From the NCBI RefSeq assembly GCF_963855985.1, contig NC_087106.1, forward strand, positions 1,657,001 through 1,721,000: 64,000 bases of DNA, read 5' to 3'. The notes below the pieces were generated by a model, which was given only the letters and a program-made list of their open reading frames with translations, was not told the DNA's origin and did no database searches. Positions 44,040-56,357 of this stretch are shown here, in pieces. This DNA is from Ostrinia nubilalis (lineage: Eukaryota; Arthropoda; Insecta; Lepidoptera; Crambidae). Every line of letters begins with the position of its first letter. Within the stretch, counting starts at the first letter, position 1. The translations under genes were made by a program, and so were the position numbers.

Positions 44040-44202
44040 GTAGGTGATATTGAATTACCTGTATTTGCCTGACGTTTCGATCAGGTTGCAGTGTGAGTTG
44101 GGTTCCAGTCAGCCTGTGACCACGGCTACCCGGTCGAAACGTCAGGTACATACCTGTATTTACCTGACGTTTCGACCGGGTAAATATTACAGGTAATATT
44201 TC
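44040..44202. repeat. CCTGACGTTTCGA-type inverted repeats
   Basis: The motif CCTGACGTTTCGA appears at about 44067 and 44163 in direct orientation and as TCGAAACGTCAGG at about 44134. Two of the three form a stem with the intervening GGCTACCCGG/CCGGG. It abuts the truncated LINE at about 44203. The duplicate is at 50204-50366. Confidence 0.65.
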
Positions 44203-45410
44203 GTTAAAAAGAAGTTGGAAAGAATAGGAATACAAGGCTCTGCACTTAAAATGTTTCAATCGTATTTGACAAACAGATCCCAAATCGTCAAAATAGACAA
44301 TATACAGAGTGAAAAACTACCCATAACATGTGGCATTCCCCAGGGATCTATTCTGGGACCATTGCTCTTCACTATTTATATTGATAATATACGTGAATTA
44401 GACTTGCATGGCCATATTACATTATATGCCGATGATACATGTCTATTCTATTTCGGATCTGACATAAATAATATAATTACAAAGGCTCAAGAAGACCTAA
44501 ATAAACTGTTCTTGTGGTTCAAATATAATCTCCTTACAATAAATGCATCAAAAACTTGTTTCGTAATATTTAAGGCAAAAAATAAAGTAATAAAACCATT
44601 TCAATCTCTAAAAATAAACAATATTGAATTAAAACAAAAGAATTGCGAAAAATATCTTGGCCTTCGAATAGATAGCGGCTTGACGTGGAATGCACAAATC
44701 GAGCACGTCAGAACGAAACTAACGTCTCTCATTGGCTCTCTTAAGGGAATCTCTCGGTGTATCCCGCGTTGTCTACGATACACTATATATAACTCTCTTG
44801 TCAAATCGCATCTACTATACTTATTGGAGATTTGGGGTGGTGCTGGTAAAACAAAATTGGCTCCACTTCAAGTAATGCAAAACAAAATTATAAAAATACT
44901 TTTTCAATATAACCGCTTAACTTCAACTGAAAAAATATATAATGATACTAAATTAATGAACATCAAGCAATTATATACCTATACTACCTGCATACTAATA
45001 AGAAAAATTTTAAAAAGCTCTTTCCATACTAGTATAACCTTAACTACAGCTAAAAACTTTACTAAACGAAGCGCTCGCCGAGCCAGTTTTCTCGTACTAC
45101 CCAAAGTAAGAACAAATTATGGCAAAAATATGATCACTTTTGAAGGAGCGCAACTTTATAATAAAATACCCTCAGAAATAAAAAATGTAAGCTCATTTAG
45201 TGGATTTAAAATTAAACTTGCTCAACATATCTTAGAAAGTACCTAAGCAGTTGGTTATAAAAATAAAATAAAATAATACGAATGCACTAAATGAGTACCT
45301 ACCTATGAATAAAATAAGCGTTTTGAACGATCTATTTAAATACTCATGTAAATGATGTTCTCATGTAAGTGACTATTTGTCTTTTTTGAGAATAAATTTC
45401 TTTAACCATT
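44203..45410 (+). pseudogene. 5'-truncated LINE with partial reverse transcriptase
   Basis: The frame open from about 44197 to TAA at 45246 encodes the second half of a non-LTR RT: IPQGSILGPLLF and the catalytic YADD (residues 71-74 when counted from the TTG at 44215), then the thumb and C-terminal region. The endonuclease and RT fingers are missing, so it is dead on arrival, as usual for truncated target-primed insertions. The remaining frame has no stop or frameshift, so insertion was recent. The 3' region ends AATAAATTTCTTTAACCATT (45391-45410). Clade is Jockey/CR1-like, not further resolved. It differs from the CR1-like element at 2.4-7.8 kb in sequence and tail. Confidence 0.85.
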
Positions 45411-46129
45411 AAAACCTGTTTAAATTAATTAAATAAGAAATTACTGAACTTCAAATGCAACATAGAATGGTTAACAGCTGGAAGAAAACTGTTCTATGTT
45501 TTCTTCCATCTGTTTACGTGCAGCTCTTTCCTTTTCGCATTCCAGATGGGAAAAAGGCTCGGTTTTTAGCTTGACCTTTCATATTATATTAAATAGAGAA
45601 CCCACTGCATTTTACCTTATTACGCGTCGGACGTATGGTAATCCACTTTTTCGACGGCAATAATTAGTATGAAAACGGCTGGAAAATTTAACCGAGCTAC
45701 GTTTGCTTTATTAAAATTTAATTTTCATTAACGAAGCTAGGAAGTTTAACCGAGCAACGTTTCTTTTTTAAACGTATTATGAGAGTGAACTTAATACTTT
45801 AGAAGACGGAGGATTAAATGGCCCGAGTGAAACGAGGTTTCCCGGACTTAGGGAGTTTTGAACAGTGTTCCTTGATGTGACTTTGTTTTATTTTATGTAA
45901 AAATATGATGATCGCTTGATGGTTCAAGCCCAGGACCATCAAGCGATGACTACGATAACTAGGGTAGCTAGTGCAAACACCATCAGGGTCACGTTAGTGT
46001 AATAAGAAGTAGTTTGTTCATATTTATTAATTTAAAAGGAGTTCATCTAGCCTGATAGGCATATGACATAGCTCAATACAACTTACGGCTTATCGTGTCC
46101 TCCAAACCAACGAATTACATTGGTGAGTC
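45411..46129. other. Unannotated part of the duplicated unit, with a hairpin
   Basis: TCGCTTGATGGT (45912-45923) is perfectly complementary to 45935-45946 with an 11-base loop. Otherwise AT-rich with no gene. The duplicate lies 6,164 bases downstream. Confidence 0.55.
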
Positions 46130-46290
46130 AGCACTTGCCAAATGTTTGTCTCGAAGCGCTGGTAGGGCAAAAAAGAATGAGACATATATAGGCTCCTTAA
46201 GAGCATTTAATTTTAACGATTTGTAAGTACTTATTCGATTAGTCTACTACACGAATAAAGGTAATATTAATTTTGATTTTTTGATTTTGA
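46130..46290 (+). mobile_element. LINE-like 3' end with TTTTGA tail
   Basis: CTCGAAGCGCTGGTAGGGC resembles the end of a LINE ORF2 (SKRW.G motif), followed by AATAAA (46254) and a TTTTGA-type tail to 46290. A relative lacking the tail is at 49925-49993. The duplicate is at 52294-52454. Confidence 0.55.
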
Positions 46291-46381
46291 GTAATTTGTC
46301 TTGCGATTAAAGTCACTGCTAAGACTCACATCAAAAATCATGTATAATAAATAAATAAATAAATAAATATCGCCAAGAGTT

Positions 46382-46675
46382 GATCGCCGCAGGAGAACCA
46401 AAGTAACCGACATAGCTCGCAGAATTTCTAAAATCAAGTGGCAGTGGGCGGGGCACATAGCTCGTAGAGACGATGGCCGTTGGGGCAGGAAAGTTCTCGA
46501 GTGGCGACCACGGGCTGGAAGACGTAGCGTGGGCAGGCCTCCTACTAGGTGGACCGATGATCTGGTAAAGGTCGCGGGAAGAGCCTGGATGCGGGCAGCG
46601 CAGGACCGTTCATTGTGGAAAACCTTGGGGGAGGCCTTTGTCCAGCAGTGGACGTCATTTGGCTGAAACGAACGA
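46382..46675 (+). mobile_element. 5'-truncated RTE-type LINE end with intact coding tail
   Basis: A clean 94-codon frame (46382-46666) covers the RTE polyprotein C-terminus: RRRTKVTDIARRISKIKWQW and WAGHIARR, then GRPPTRWTDDLVKVAG, ending TSFG and TGA. A GAAC-type tail follows. It is bounded by the 11-bp duplication CGCCAAGAGTT (46371-46381 and 46676-46686). With no stops it is the best-preserved copy of this family in the window. An AAAT microsatellite precedes it. Confidence 0.9.
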
Positions 46676-46686
46676 CGCCAAGAGTT

Positions 46687-48252
46687 ACTTCAAAATCTGT
46701 AGCTATATTTATGCCTACTTTTCCGGTTGCTAATTCACTTTTCAAATCATGCGTTTATAAAAATAAAGAATAGAGTCACCAAGCGTTCTAATTATGCCTA
46801 CTTTTCTTTTTAATCGCCAAGACGCTGGTCTCATCAACCCCAAGGTTTTCTCTAAACAGTCCACCACCAAAAGGACAATTACAGCCTAACAGCACAGTTG
46901 AGTGTATACTAATGAAAACCTCATTTGCTCTCCCATTATCGAGTCCTCACGTTCTGTAGCCAATTACGGACTGAGGGAGGAAAAAATTGCCCTTGCCCTC
47001 CCTTCATGGTAGGGTGACTATGCTTTGTGTGGATACGGGGACGGATATAGACCGGATGTTGTGATGCTGATGGCATTTGTTTGTTATTGTTGACAATAGG
47101 GGTTATTGACGACTGTGTAATGTGTATTGAGTTGGATGGTGTTTAGTTTTATGTGGTAGAGAGGACATAAAAAGCAGACAATTAGGTAGTTCTAAAAACA
47201 AGATAGTTGACTATTTTGTTGTAAAATTTTAAAAGTTTTGCAGTTACACAAACGCTCGGAAAATTATGTATGCTCGCTATTGATAAAAAGGGGCGGGATG
47301 TTATTGCTACATAATGCAAAGTATTTTTATAAACCAAAAAAATCACGCATTCAGAAATACATGATTGCGGACACATTTTTTTATGCCAAAAAGGCAGTTA
47401 ACTAATTAGGCATTCATATTGCTCCCTTCAAGACAATCAAAGATTATTTTATTTTCTTAGTTCTTTCCTTTTACTACGATGTTATATTTTAACTTTGGAT
47501 TGAGTTGTAAGAGCTGTATTCTAGTCAATCAGATGTAATAATAATGGACTTTAATGACTATTACGCAAAAAAAATATCTTTTAGTAACTTATCCTCCTCT
47601 ATTAATGCTATCATGGTCACCCTATCCCAATGCGTACGGCAGCTCGAGCGATGCGGTCTCAATTGTTTCCATCTGAATGGCCACAGTAGATTCTTTGTCT
47701 CGCTCACAGACGGTAACATCAGTGGGACGGAAACGTAAACAATGTTATATAACTAGAAGCAATTTGTGTCTGTGTTGCTTAGGCATAATAAGAAAACTGG
47801 GCAAGCGATGTTTTGAATCACCTATCTGTTTTATCAGAAGGATGCTTATTGTTCTAAATAATTGTATTGTTAGATTTATCCTCCATATTAAACAGTCGAC
47901 GTACTGTCTCTGAAAGAATAGATTTCAAAAAAGGTGAACATTGATGTCGTTTGTTTTTGAAGGAAGAGGTGAATACTAAGAAATTAAAAACTAATAGGAG
48001 CATCAAGCCCCAGATTCAGCATCCTCTGATGAACCAGAAATGAGACCAATAATTTCCACATTGATCAACTTCGAGCTAACTTTATTAAGTCGTTTTTCCA
48101 ACTACATACAAACAAATACCTAGCAACTTTTTAATATAAAGCTTATAAAACTATTCCATAGTTCTAGTTCTCTAACAAAATTTAGTTTAATTCAAAAATC
48201 AATGGTCACACGATAAAAATATTTGTTACAAATCCTAGCTCAAATTGTGTTA
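46687..48252. other. Unannotated interior of duplicated unit 1
   Basis: AT-rich. Frames at 47544-47738 and 47677-47913 overlap each other and show no domain. No repeat recognised. Confidence 0.5.
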
Positions 48253-48400
48253 GGGCCCTCGCCCACGGCAACTATTTGTAGCGATGCAGTCGCGCTGCTG
48301 TAGCGCGAACTAGCGCGCGTTAGCATCACTTCTGTAGTGCGTTGCAAATGCGACTAACGCGCGTTATTAGCGATGCTGTCGATGCCGTGGGCGAGGGCCC
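48253..48400. mobile_element. Foldback MITE P with TTA duplication
   Basis: GGGCCCTCGCCCACGGCA at the left and its exact reverse complement at the right, flanked by TTA. The GC-rich interior repeats GCGCGTTA and TAGCG motifs. PIF/Harbinger-type duplication. The duplicate is at 54417-54564. Confidence 0.88.
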
Positions 48401-48834
48401 TTAGACTAGATTTTCTGTAGTATTACTTATTCTTTGCCAGTCTGCTCGTTTAGTAGGCGGAGGCATTTTGTTTAAAGATATTTGATTTCCCCGATCGTCT
48501 CAGCTGTTTTTTCAGTCTTTTGCCTGGGATTTTAGTCAGCTTATTCTGCGCTACTTTTTTTGTAGATTTAGGTGGATTTCATTAGACGATTTGCATCAGG
48601 GTCTTTTTGAAAAGGTGTTTTATTTTATTGCTGCGAATTTTCTGGTGATCTAAATTAGATGGGTCTTCTACAATCGAATTCTATAATCACTAAACGGTAT
48701 TTAGCTAAGTGAACACTGAAGATTTAGTGGTCCTAAGGGCAACTTTAAAGGGTCATTTTCTACACTAGCAAGCGCTTTCTACTACACCTACACCTTAGTA
48801 AAAATAATTATGTTGGCCGTTTTGTAGAGTTTAA

Positions 48835-48952
48835 GGCTGAATTGAACCACCTAACTTTGACCGTGACTATGACGATAACCGGTGTTTTTTGTATGAAGTT
48901 TAACATATTTTTGACGTTTGTCAATGTTAAAGTAAGATGGTGTAACTCAGCT
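48835..48952. mobile_element. MITE family F, copy 4
   Basis: GGCTGAATTGAACCACC at the left and GGTGTAACTCAGC at the right, with the family core. The duplicate is at 54999-55116. Confidence 0.8.
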
Positions 48953-48974
48953 TTAGTGATGCTTGTAGAGCTAA

Positions 48975-49149
48975 GAGTAGGCGCACACCGTTGATTTTTA
49001 GTTGGCCGATAGTTGTGCCCGATTTCAAATTGTATGAAGAATCGGCCAAATCGAATCGGCGTAGTGTGCGCACTCCCATACATGCCCATACTGATCAACT
49101 GCCCGACTAAACTATCGGCCGACGAAAAATCAACGGTGTGCGCCTACTC
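48975..49149. mobile_element. Foldback MITE Q with TAA duplication
   Basis: GAGTAGGCGCACACCGTTGA at the left and its reverse complement at the right, flanked by TAA (48972-48974 and 49150-49152). The subterminal GGCCGATAGTT is also inverted. PIF/Harbinger-type. The duplicate is at 55139-55313. Confidence 0.88.
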
Positions 49150-49240
49150 TAAGGGTTAAAAAAACGACGAGAAAATTAGGTAGCACTTAACTTAGCTCGT
49201 TTGGGCGATTAAAAAATAATATAGACAAAGCAAATGATTA

Positions 49241-49383
49241 ACGCCCGTATCACAAACATTATTATGAGGGAGGTGCGCGTGGACGCACAGGGTGACACAC
49301 GAACCAATCACAGAGCTCTATTCAACGCCGTGCGTTCCATTTGCTGCTTCACTTAAGCAAGCATCGTTTGTGAATACGGGCGT
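49241..49383 (+). mobile_element. MITE family A, copy 7
   Basis: Near full length. The left terminal repeat has lost two bases (CGTATCACAAAC). Lies in duplicated unit 1. Confidence 0.85.
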
Positions 49384-49924
49384 TAGTCATGTCTGTTTTA
49401 ATAACCCAAAAGTTATGACTGAATATGGTAATCCAGATTAATATCAATCAATTTCATGCAATCATCAATCATCGTACTAGTGATAGGTTATTCGTCGGTC
49501 ACAGCCTTGACTGTGACAACAGCAACCATTAATAAACATAGCATGGTTTTTTTATTTGTTCATAGTTTTTGTTTCTATTAAGGCTAGTAAAGTCATGTCG
49601 ATATTCAGTAGTGTCGGAGTAACGTAATGTCGAAGTAACGTTTGTCGGAGTTTACTTAGGTACTTATCCGCGCGGGCCCGCGTTCAAATTTGGTGTGACA
49701 TACTTCAAAGAGTTTCTTGTATTACAACTTGCGCGGGCCCGCATTCAAACTGCGCTGCTACAGCTCCGCGTTTGGTCTGCCCAAGCCTTTACAATTCAAA
49801 TTCCATGTTTTCTAAATGTTTGGAAATTTGAGAAAATGTGTCATCTGACAACTAGATAAGTACTTAGTAGTTTCTCTTCTTGGAAGTACAGTCTGTGTCT
49901 TTTTAACACTTGTCATAATTATGT

Positions 49925-49993
49925 TTAGCTCGAAGCGCTGGCAGGGCCTTCCAGATAACGGGACGTAAAGAGTCCCTTAAGGGCCACCTTTTT
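49925..49993 (+). mobile_element. LINE-like coding end fragment
   Basis: CTCGAAGCGCTGGCAGGGCC parallels 46153 and is followed by CCCTTAAGGGCC. A remnant of the same LINE type. The duplicate is at 56089-56157. Confidence 0.45.
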
Positions 49994-50366
49994 ATTTTTT
50001 GACGCTCTCACGTGTCGATATTGAACAAAGAAATTTCATTTTCCCTTCAATAGAAATCCCTAATTTGTTGTAACGTGTGGCGTATTTATTTTAATATGAA
50101 GCCTGTATTTCCCTTTATCTGTAGTAAGGCTGCCAAAAAAAGACGTTATGGCCCCACAAACAAAATTCAAAGCGGTCCAATTTCCCCGCTTTCCGATACG
50201 CGGGTAGGTGATATTGAATTACCTGTATTTGCCTGACGTTTCGATCAGGTTGCAGTGTGAGTTGGGTTCCAGTCAGCCTGTGACCACGGCTACCCGGTCG
50301 AAACGTCAGGTACATACCTGTATTTACCTGACGTTTCGACCGGGTAAATATTACAGGTAATATTTC

Positions 50367-51574
50367 GTTAAAAAGAAGTTGGAAAGAATAGGAATACAAG
50401 GCTCTGCACTTAAAATGTTTCAATCGTATTTGACAAACAGATCCCAAATCGTCAAAATAGACAATATACAGAGTGAAAAACTACCCATAACATGTGGCAT
50501 TCCCCAGGGATCTATTCTGGGACCATTGCTCTTCACTATTTATATTGATAATATACGTGAATTAGACTTGCATGGCCATATTACATTATATGCCGATGAT
50601 ACATGTCTATTCTATTTCGGATCTGACATAAATAATATAATTACAAAGGCTCAAGAAGACCTAAATAAACTGTTCTTGTGGTTCAAATATAATCTCCTTA
50701 CAATAAATGCATCAAAAACTTGTTTCGTAATATTTAAGGCAAAAAATAAAGTAATAAAACCATTTCAATCTCTAAAAATAAACAATATTGAATTAAAACA
50801 AAAGAATTGCGAAAAATATCTTGGCCTTCGAATAGATAGCGGCTTGACGTGGAATGCACAAATCGAGCACGTCAGAACGAAACTAACGTCTCTCATTGGC
50901 TCTCTTAAGGGAATCTCTCGGTGTATCCCGCGTTGTCTACGATACACTATATATAACTCTCTTGTCAAATCGCATCTACTATACTTATTGGAGATTTGGG
51001 GTGGTGCTGGTAAAACAAAATTGGCTCCACTTCAAGTAATGCAAAACAAAATTATAAAAATACTTTTTCAATATAACCGCTTAACTTCAACTGAAAAAAT
51101 ATATAATGATACTAAATTAATGAACATCAAGCAATTATATACCTATACTACCTGCATACTAATAAGAAAAATTTTAAAAAGCTCTTTCCATACTAGTATA
51201 ACCTTAACTACAGCTAAAAACTTTACTAAACGAAGCGCTCGCCGAGCCAGTTTTCTCGTACTACCCAAAGTAAGAACAAATTATGGCAAAAATATGATCA
51301 CTTTTGAAGGAGCGCAACTTTATAATAAAATACCCTCAGAAATAAAAAATGTAAGCTCATTTAGTGGATTTAAAATTAAACTTGCTCAACATATCTTAGA
51401 AAGTACCTAAGCAGTTGGTTATAAAAATAAAATAAAATAATACGAATGCACTAAATGAGTACCTACCTATGAATAAAATAAGCGTTTTGAACGATCTATT
51501 TAAATACTCATGTAAATGATGTTCTCATGTAAGTGACTATTTGTCTTTTTTGAGAATAAATTTCTTTAACCATT
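50367..51574 (+). pseudogene. 5'-truncated LINE with partial reverse transcriptase (duplicate copy)
   Basis: Identical to 44203-45410, with the partial RT frame ending at 51410. It arose by the tandem duplication, not by a second retrotransposition, because its flanks are duplicated too. Confidence 0.85.
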
Positions 51575-52545
51575 AAAACCTGTTTAAATTAATTAAATAA
51601 GAAATTACTGAACTTCAAATGCAACATAGAATGGTTAACAGCTGGAAGAAAACTGTTCTATGTTTTCTTCCATCTGTTTACGTGCAGCTCTTTCCTTTTC
51701 GCATTCCAGATGGGAAAAAGGCTCGGTTTTTAGCTTGACCTTTCATATTATATTAAATAGAGAACCCACTGCATTTTACCTTATTACGCGTCGGACGTAT
51801 GGTAATCCACTTTTTCGACGGCAATAATTAGTATGAAAACGGCTGGAAAATTTAACCGAGCTACGTTTGCTTTATTAAAATTTAATTTTCATTAACGAAG
51901 CTAGGAAGTTTAACCGAGCAACGTTTCTTTTTTAAACGTATTATGAGAGTGAACTTAATACTTTAGAAGACGGAGGATTAAATGGCCCGAGTGAAACGAG
52001 GTTTCCCGGACTTAGGGAGTTTTGAACAGTGTTCCTTGATGTGACTTTGTTTTATTTTATGTAAAAATATGATGATCGCTTGATGGTTCAAGCCCAGGAC
52101 CATCAAGCGATGACTACGATAACTAGGGTAGCTAGTGCAAACACCATCAGGGTCACGTTAGTGTAATAAGAAGTAGTTTGTTCATATTTATTAATTTAAA
52201 AGGAGTTCATCTAGCCTGATAGGCATATGACATAGCTCAATACAACTTACGGCTTATCGTGTCCTCCAAACCAACGAATTACATTGGTGAGTCAGCACTT
52301 GCCAAATGTTTGTCTCGAAGCGCTGGTAGGGCAAAAAAGAATGAGACATATATAGGCTCCTTAAGAGCATTTAATTTTAACGATTTGTAAGTACTTATTC
52401 GATTAGTCTACTACACGAATAAAGGTAATATTAATTTTGATTTTTTGATTTTGAGTAATTTGTCTTGCGATTAAAGTCACTGCTAAGACTCACATCAAAA
52501 ATCATGTATAATAAATAAATAAATAAATAAATATCGCCAAGAGTT

Positions 52546-52839
52546 GATCGCCGCAGGAGAACCAAAGTAACCGACATAGCTCGCAGAATTTCTAAAATCA
52601 AGTGGCAGTGGGCGGGGCACATAGCTCGTAGAGACGATGGCCGTTGGGGCAGGAAAGTTCTCGAGTGGCGACCACGGGCTGGAAGACGTAGCGTGGGCAG
52701 GCCTCCTACTAGGTGGACCGATGATCTGGTAAAGGTCGCGGGAAGAGCCTGGATGCGGGCAGCGCAGGACCGTTCATTGTGGAAAACCTTGGGGGAGGCC
52801 TTTGTCCAGCAGTGGACGTCATTTGGCTGAAACGAACGA
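52546..52839 (+). mobile_element. RTE-type LINE end (duplicate of 46382-46675)
   Basis: Same frame, tail and CGCCAAGAGTT duplication as in unit 1. Confidence 0.9.
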
Positions 52840-54416
52840 CGCCAAGAGTTACTTCAAAATCTGTAGCTATATTTATGCCTACTTTTCCGGTTGCTAATTC
52901 ACTTTTCAAATCATGCGTTTATAAAAATAAAGAATAGAGTCACCAAGCGTTCTAATTATGCCTACTTTTCTTTTTAATCGCCAAGACGCTGGTCTCATCA
53001 ACCCCAAGGTTTTCTCTAAACAGTCCACCACCAAAAGGACAATTACAGCCTAACAGCACAGTTGAGTGTATACTAATGAAAACCTCATTTGCTCTCCCAT
53101 TATCGAGTCCTCACGTTCTGTAGCCAATTACGGACTGAGGGAGGAAAAAATTGCCCTTGCCCTCCCTTCATGGTAGGGTGACTATGCTTTGTGTGGATAC
53201 GGGGACGGATATAGACCGGATGTTGTGATGCTGATGGCATTTGTTTGTTATTGTTGACAATAGGGGTTATTGACGACTGTGTAATGTGTATTGAGTTGGA
53301 TGGTGTTTAGTTTTATGTGGTAGAGAGGACATAAAAAGCAGACAATTAGGTAGTTCTAAAAACAAGATAGTTGACTATTTTGTTGTAAAATTTTAAAAGT
53401 TTTGCAGTTACACAAACGCTCGGAAAATTATGTATGCTCGCTATTGATAAAAAGGGGCGGGATGTTATTGCTACATAATGCAAAGTATTTTTATAAACCA
53501 AAAAAATCACGCATTCAGAAATACATGATTGCGGACACATTTTTTTATGCCAAAAAGGCAGTTAACTAATTAGGCATTCATATTGCTCCCTTCAAGACAA
53601 TCAAAGATTATTTTATTTTCTTAGTTCTTTCCTTTTACTACGATGTTATATTTTAACTTTGGATTGAGTTGTAAGAGCTGTATTCTAGTCAATCAGATGT
53701 AATAATAATGGACTTTAATGACTATTACGCAAAAAAAATATCTTTTAGTAACTTATCCTCCTCTATTAATGCTATCATGGTCACCCTATCCCAATGCGTA
53801 CGGCAGCTCGAGCGATGCGGTCTCAATTGTTTCCATCTGAATGGCCACAGTAGATTCTTTGTCTCGCTCACAGACGGTAACATCAGTGGGACGGAAACGT
53901 AAACAATGTTATATAACTAGAAGCAATTTGTGTCTGTGTTGCTTAGGCATAATAAGAAAACTGGGCAAGCGATGTTTTGAATCACCTATCTGTTTTATCA
54001 GAAGGATGCTTATTGTTCTAAATAATTGTATTGTTAGATTTATCCTCCATATTAAACAGTCGACGTACTGTCTCTGAAAGAATAGATTTCAAAAAAGGTG
54101 AACATTGATGTCGTTTGTTTTTGAAGGAAGAGGTGAATACTAAGAAATTAAAAACTAATAGGAGCATCAAGCCCCAGATTCAGCATCCTCTGATGAACCA
54201 GAAATGAGACCAATAATTTCCACATTGATCAACTTCGAGCTAACTTTATTAAGTCGTTTTTCCAACTACATACAAACAAATACCTAGCAACTTTTTAATA
54301 TAAAGCTTATAAAACTATTCCATAGTTCTAGTTCTCTAACAAAATTTAGTTTAATTCAAAAATCAATGGTCACACGATAAAAATATTTGTTACAAATCCT
54401 AGCTCAAATTGTGTTA

Positions 54417-54564
54417 GGGCCCTCGCCCACGGCAACTATTTGTAGCGATGCAGTCGCGCTGCTGTAGCGCGAACTAGCGCGCGTTAGCATCACTTCTGTA
54501 GTGCGTTGCAAATGCGACTAACGCGCGTTATTAGCGATGCTGTCGATGCCGTGGGCGAGGGCCC
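54417..54564. mobile_element. Foldback MITE P (duplicate)
   Basis: Copy of 48253-48400 carried by the tandem duplication. Confidence 0.88.
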
Positions 54565-54998
54565 TTAGACTAGATTTTCTGTAGTATTACTTATTCTTTG
54601 CCAGTCTGCTCGTTTAGTAGGCGGAGGCATTTTGTTTAAAGATATTTGATTTCCCCGATCGTCTCAGCTGTTTTTTCAGTCTTTTGCCTGGGATTTTAGT
54701 CAGCTTATTCTGCGCTACTTTTTTTGTAGATTTAGGTGGATTTCATTAGACGATTTGCATCAGGGTCTTTTTGAAAAGGTGTTTTATTTTATTGCTGCGA
54801 ATTTTCTGGTGATCTAAATTAGATGGGTCTTCTACAATCGAATTCTATAATCACTAAACGGTATTTAGCTAAGTGAACATTGAAGATTTAGTGGTCCTAA
54901 GGGCAACTTTAAAGGGTCATTTTCTACACTAGCAAGCGCTTTCTACTACACCTACACCTTAGTAAAAATAATTATGTTGGCCGTTTTGTAGAGTTTAA

Positions 54999-55116
54999 GG
55001 CTGAATTGAACCACCTAACTTTGACCGTGACTATGACGATAACCGGTGTTTTTTGTATGAAGTTTAACATATTTTTGACGTTTGTCAATGTTAAAGTAAG
55101 ATGGTGTAACTCAGCT
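54999..55116. mobile_element. MITE family F, copy 5 (duplicate)
   Basis: Copy of 48835-48952 carried by the tandem duplication. Confidence 0.8.
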
Positions 55117-55138
55117 TTAGTGATGCTTGTAGAGCTAA

Positions 55139-55313
55139 GAGTAGGCGCACACCGTTGATTTTTAGTTGGCCGATAGTTGTGCCCGATTTCAAATTGTATG
55201 AAGAATCGGCCAAATCGAATCGGCGTAGTGTGCGCACTCCCATACATGCCCATACTGATCAACTGCCCGACTAAACTATCGGCCGACGAAAAATCAACGG
55301 TGTGCGCCTACTC
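55139..55313. mobile_element. Foldback MITE Q (duplicate)
   Basis: Copy of 48975-49149 carried by the tandem duplication. Confidence 0.88.
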
Positions 55314-55404
55314 TAAGGGTTAAAAAAACGACGAGAAAATTAGGTAGCACTTAACTTAGCTCGTTTGGGCGATTAAAAAATAATATAGACAAAGCAAATG
55401 ATTA

Positions 55405-55547
55405 ACGCCCGTATCACAAACATTATTATGAGGGAGGTGCGCGTGGACGCACAGGGTGACACACGAACCAATCACAGAGCTCTATTCAACGCCGTGCGTT
55501 CCATTTGCTGCTTCACTTAAGCAAGCATCGTTTGTGAATACGGGCGT
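55405..55547 (+). mobile_element. MITE family A, copy 8 (duplicate)
   Basis: Copy of 49241-49383 carried by the tandem duplication. Confidence 0.85.
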
Positions 55548-56357
55548 TAGTCATGTCTGTTTTAATAACCCAAAAGTTATGACTGAATATGGTAATCCAG
55601 ATTAATATCAATCAATTTCATGCAATCATCAATCATCGTACTAGTGATAGGTTATTCGTCGGTCACAGCCTTGACTGTGACAACAGCAACCATTAATAAA
55701 CATAGCATGGTTTTTTTATTTGTTCATAGTTTTTGTTTCTATTAAGGCTAGTAAAGTCATGTCGATATTCAGTAGTGTCGGAGTAACGTAATGTCGAAGT
55801 AACGTTTGTCGGAGTTTACTTAGGTACTTATCCGCGCGGGCCCGCGTTCAAATTTGGTGTGACATACTTCAAAGAGTTTCTTGTATTACAACTTGCGCGG
55901 GCCCGCATTCAAACTGCGCTGCTACAGCTCCGCGTTTGGTCTGCCCAAGCCTTTACAATTCAAATTCCATGTTTTCTAAATGTTTGGAAATTTGAGAAAA
56001 TGTGTCATCTGACAACTAGATAAGTACTTAGTAGTTTCTCTTCTTGGAAGTACAGTCTGTGTCTTTTTAACACTTGTCATAATTATGTTTAGCTCGAAGC
56101 GCTGGCAGGGCCTTCCAGATAACGGGACGTAAAGAGTCCCTTAAGGGCCACCTTTTTATTTTTTGACGCTCTCACGTGTCGATATTGAACAAAGAAATTT
56201 CATTTTCCCTTCAATAGAAATCCCTAATTTGTTGTAACGTGTGGCGTATTTATTTTAATATGAAGCCTGTATTTCCCTTTATCTGTAGTAAGGCTGCCAA
56301 AAAAAGACGTTATGGCCCCACAAACAAAATTCAAAGCGGTCCAATTTCCCCGCTTTC

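Larger units (their letters stand above)
44030..50193 (+). repeat. 6,164-bp tandem duplication, unit 1
   Basis: Starts CGATACGCGGGTAGG and is followed directly by unit 2 in the same orientation. Every feature recurs exactly 6,164 bases later. The only difference I found is C at 48716 versus T at 54880. The left flank ends GTTTTAACG and the inner junction reads CGCTTTC|CGATACG, with no shared bases at the breakpoints. The unit contains a truncated LINE, LINE 3' ends, an RTE end and four MITEs, with no host gene. Confidence 0.92.
50194..56357 (+). repeat. 6,164-bp tandem duplication, unit 2
   Basis: Head-to-tail copy of 44030-50193 ending CCGCTTTC, after which single-copy DNA (GTGGTAAGTTACGG) resumes. 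Same features shifted by 6,164, with T at 54880 where unit 1 has C. Confidence 0.92.

Noticed and set aside
47544..47913. Two overlapping small frames in the duplicated unit
   Set aside because: Identical in both units only because the DNA is duplicated. No domain and no codon bias.
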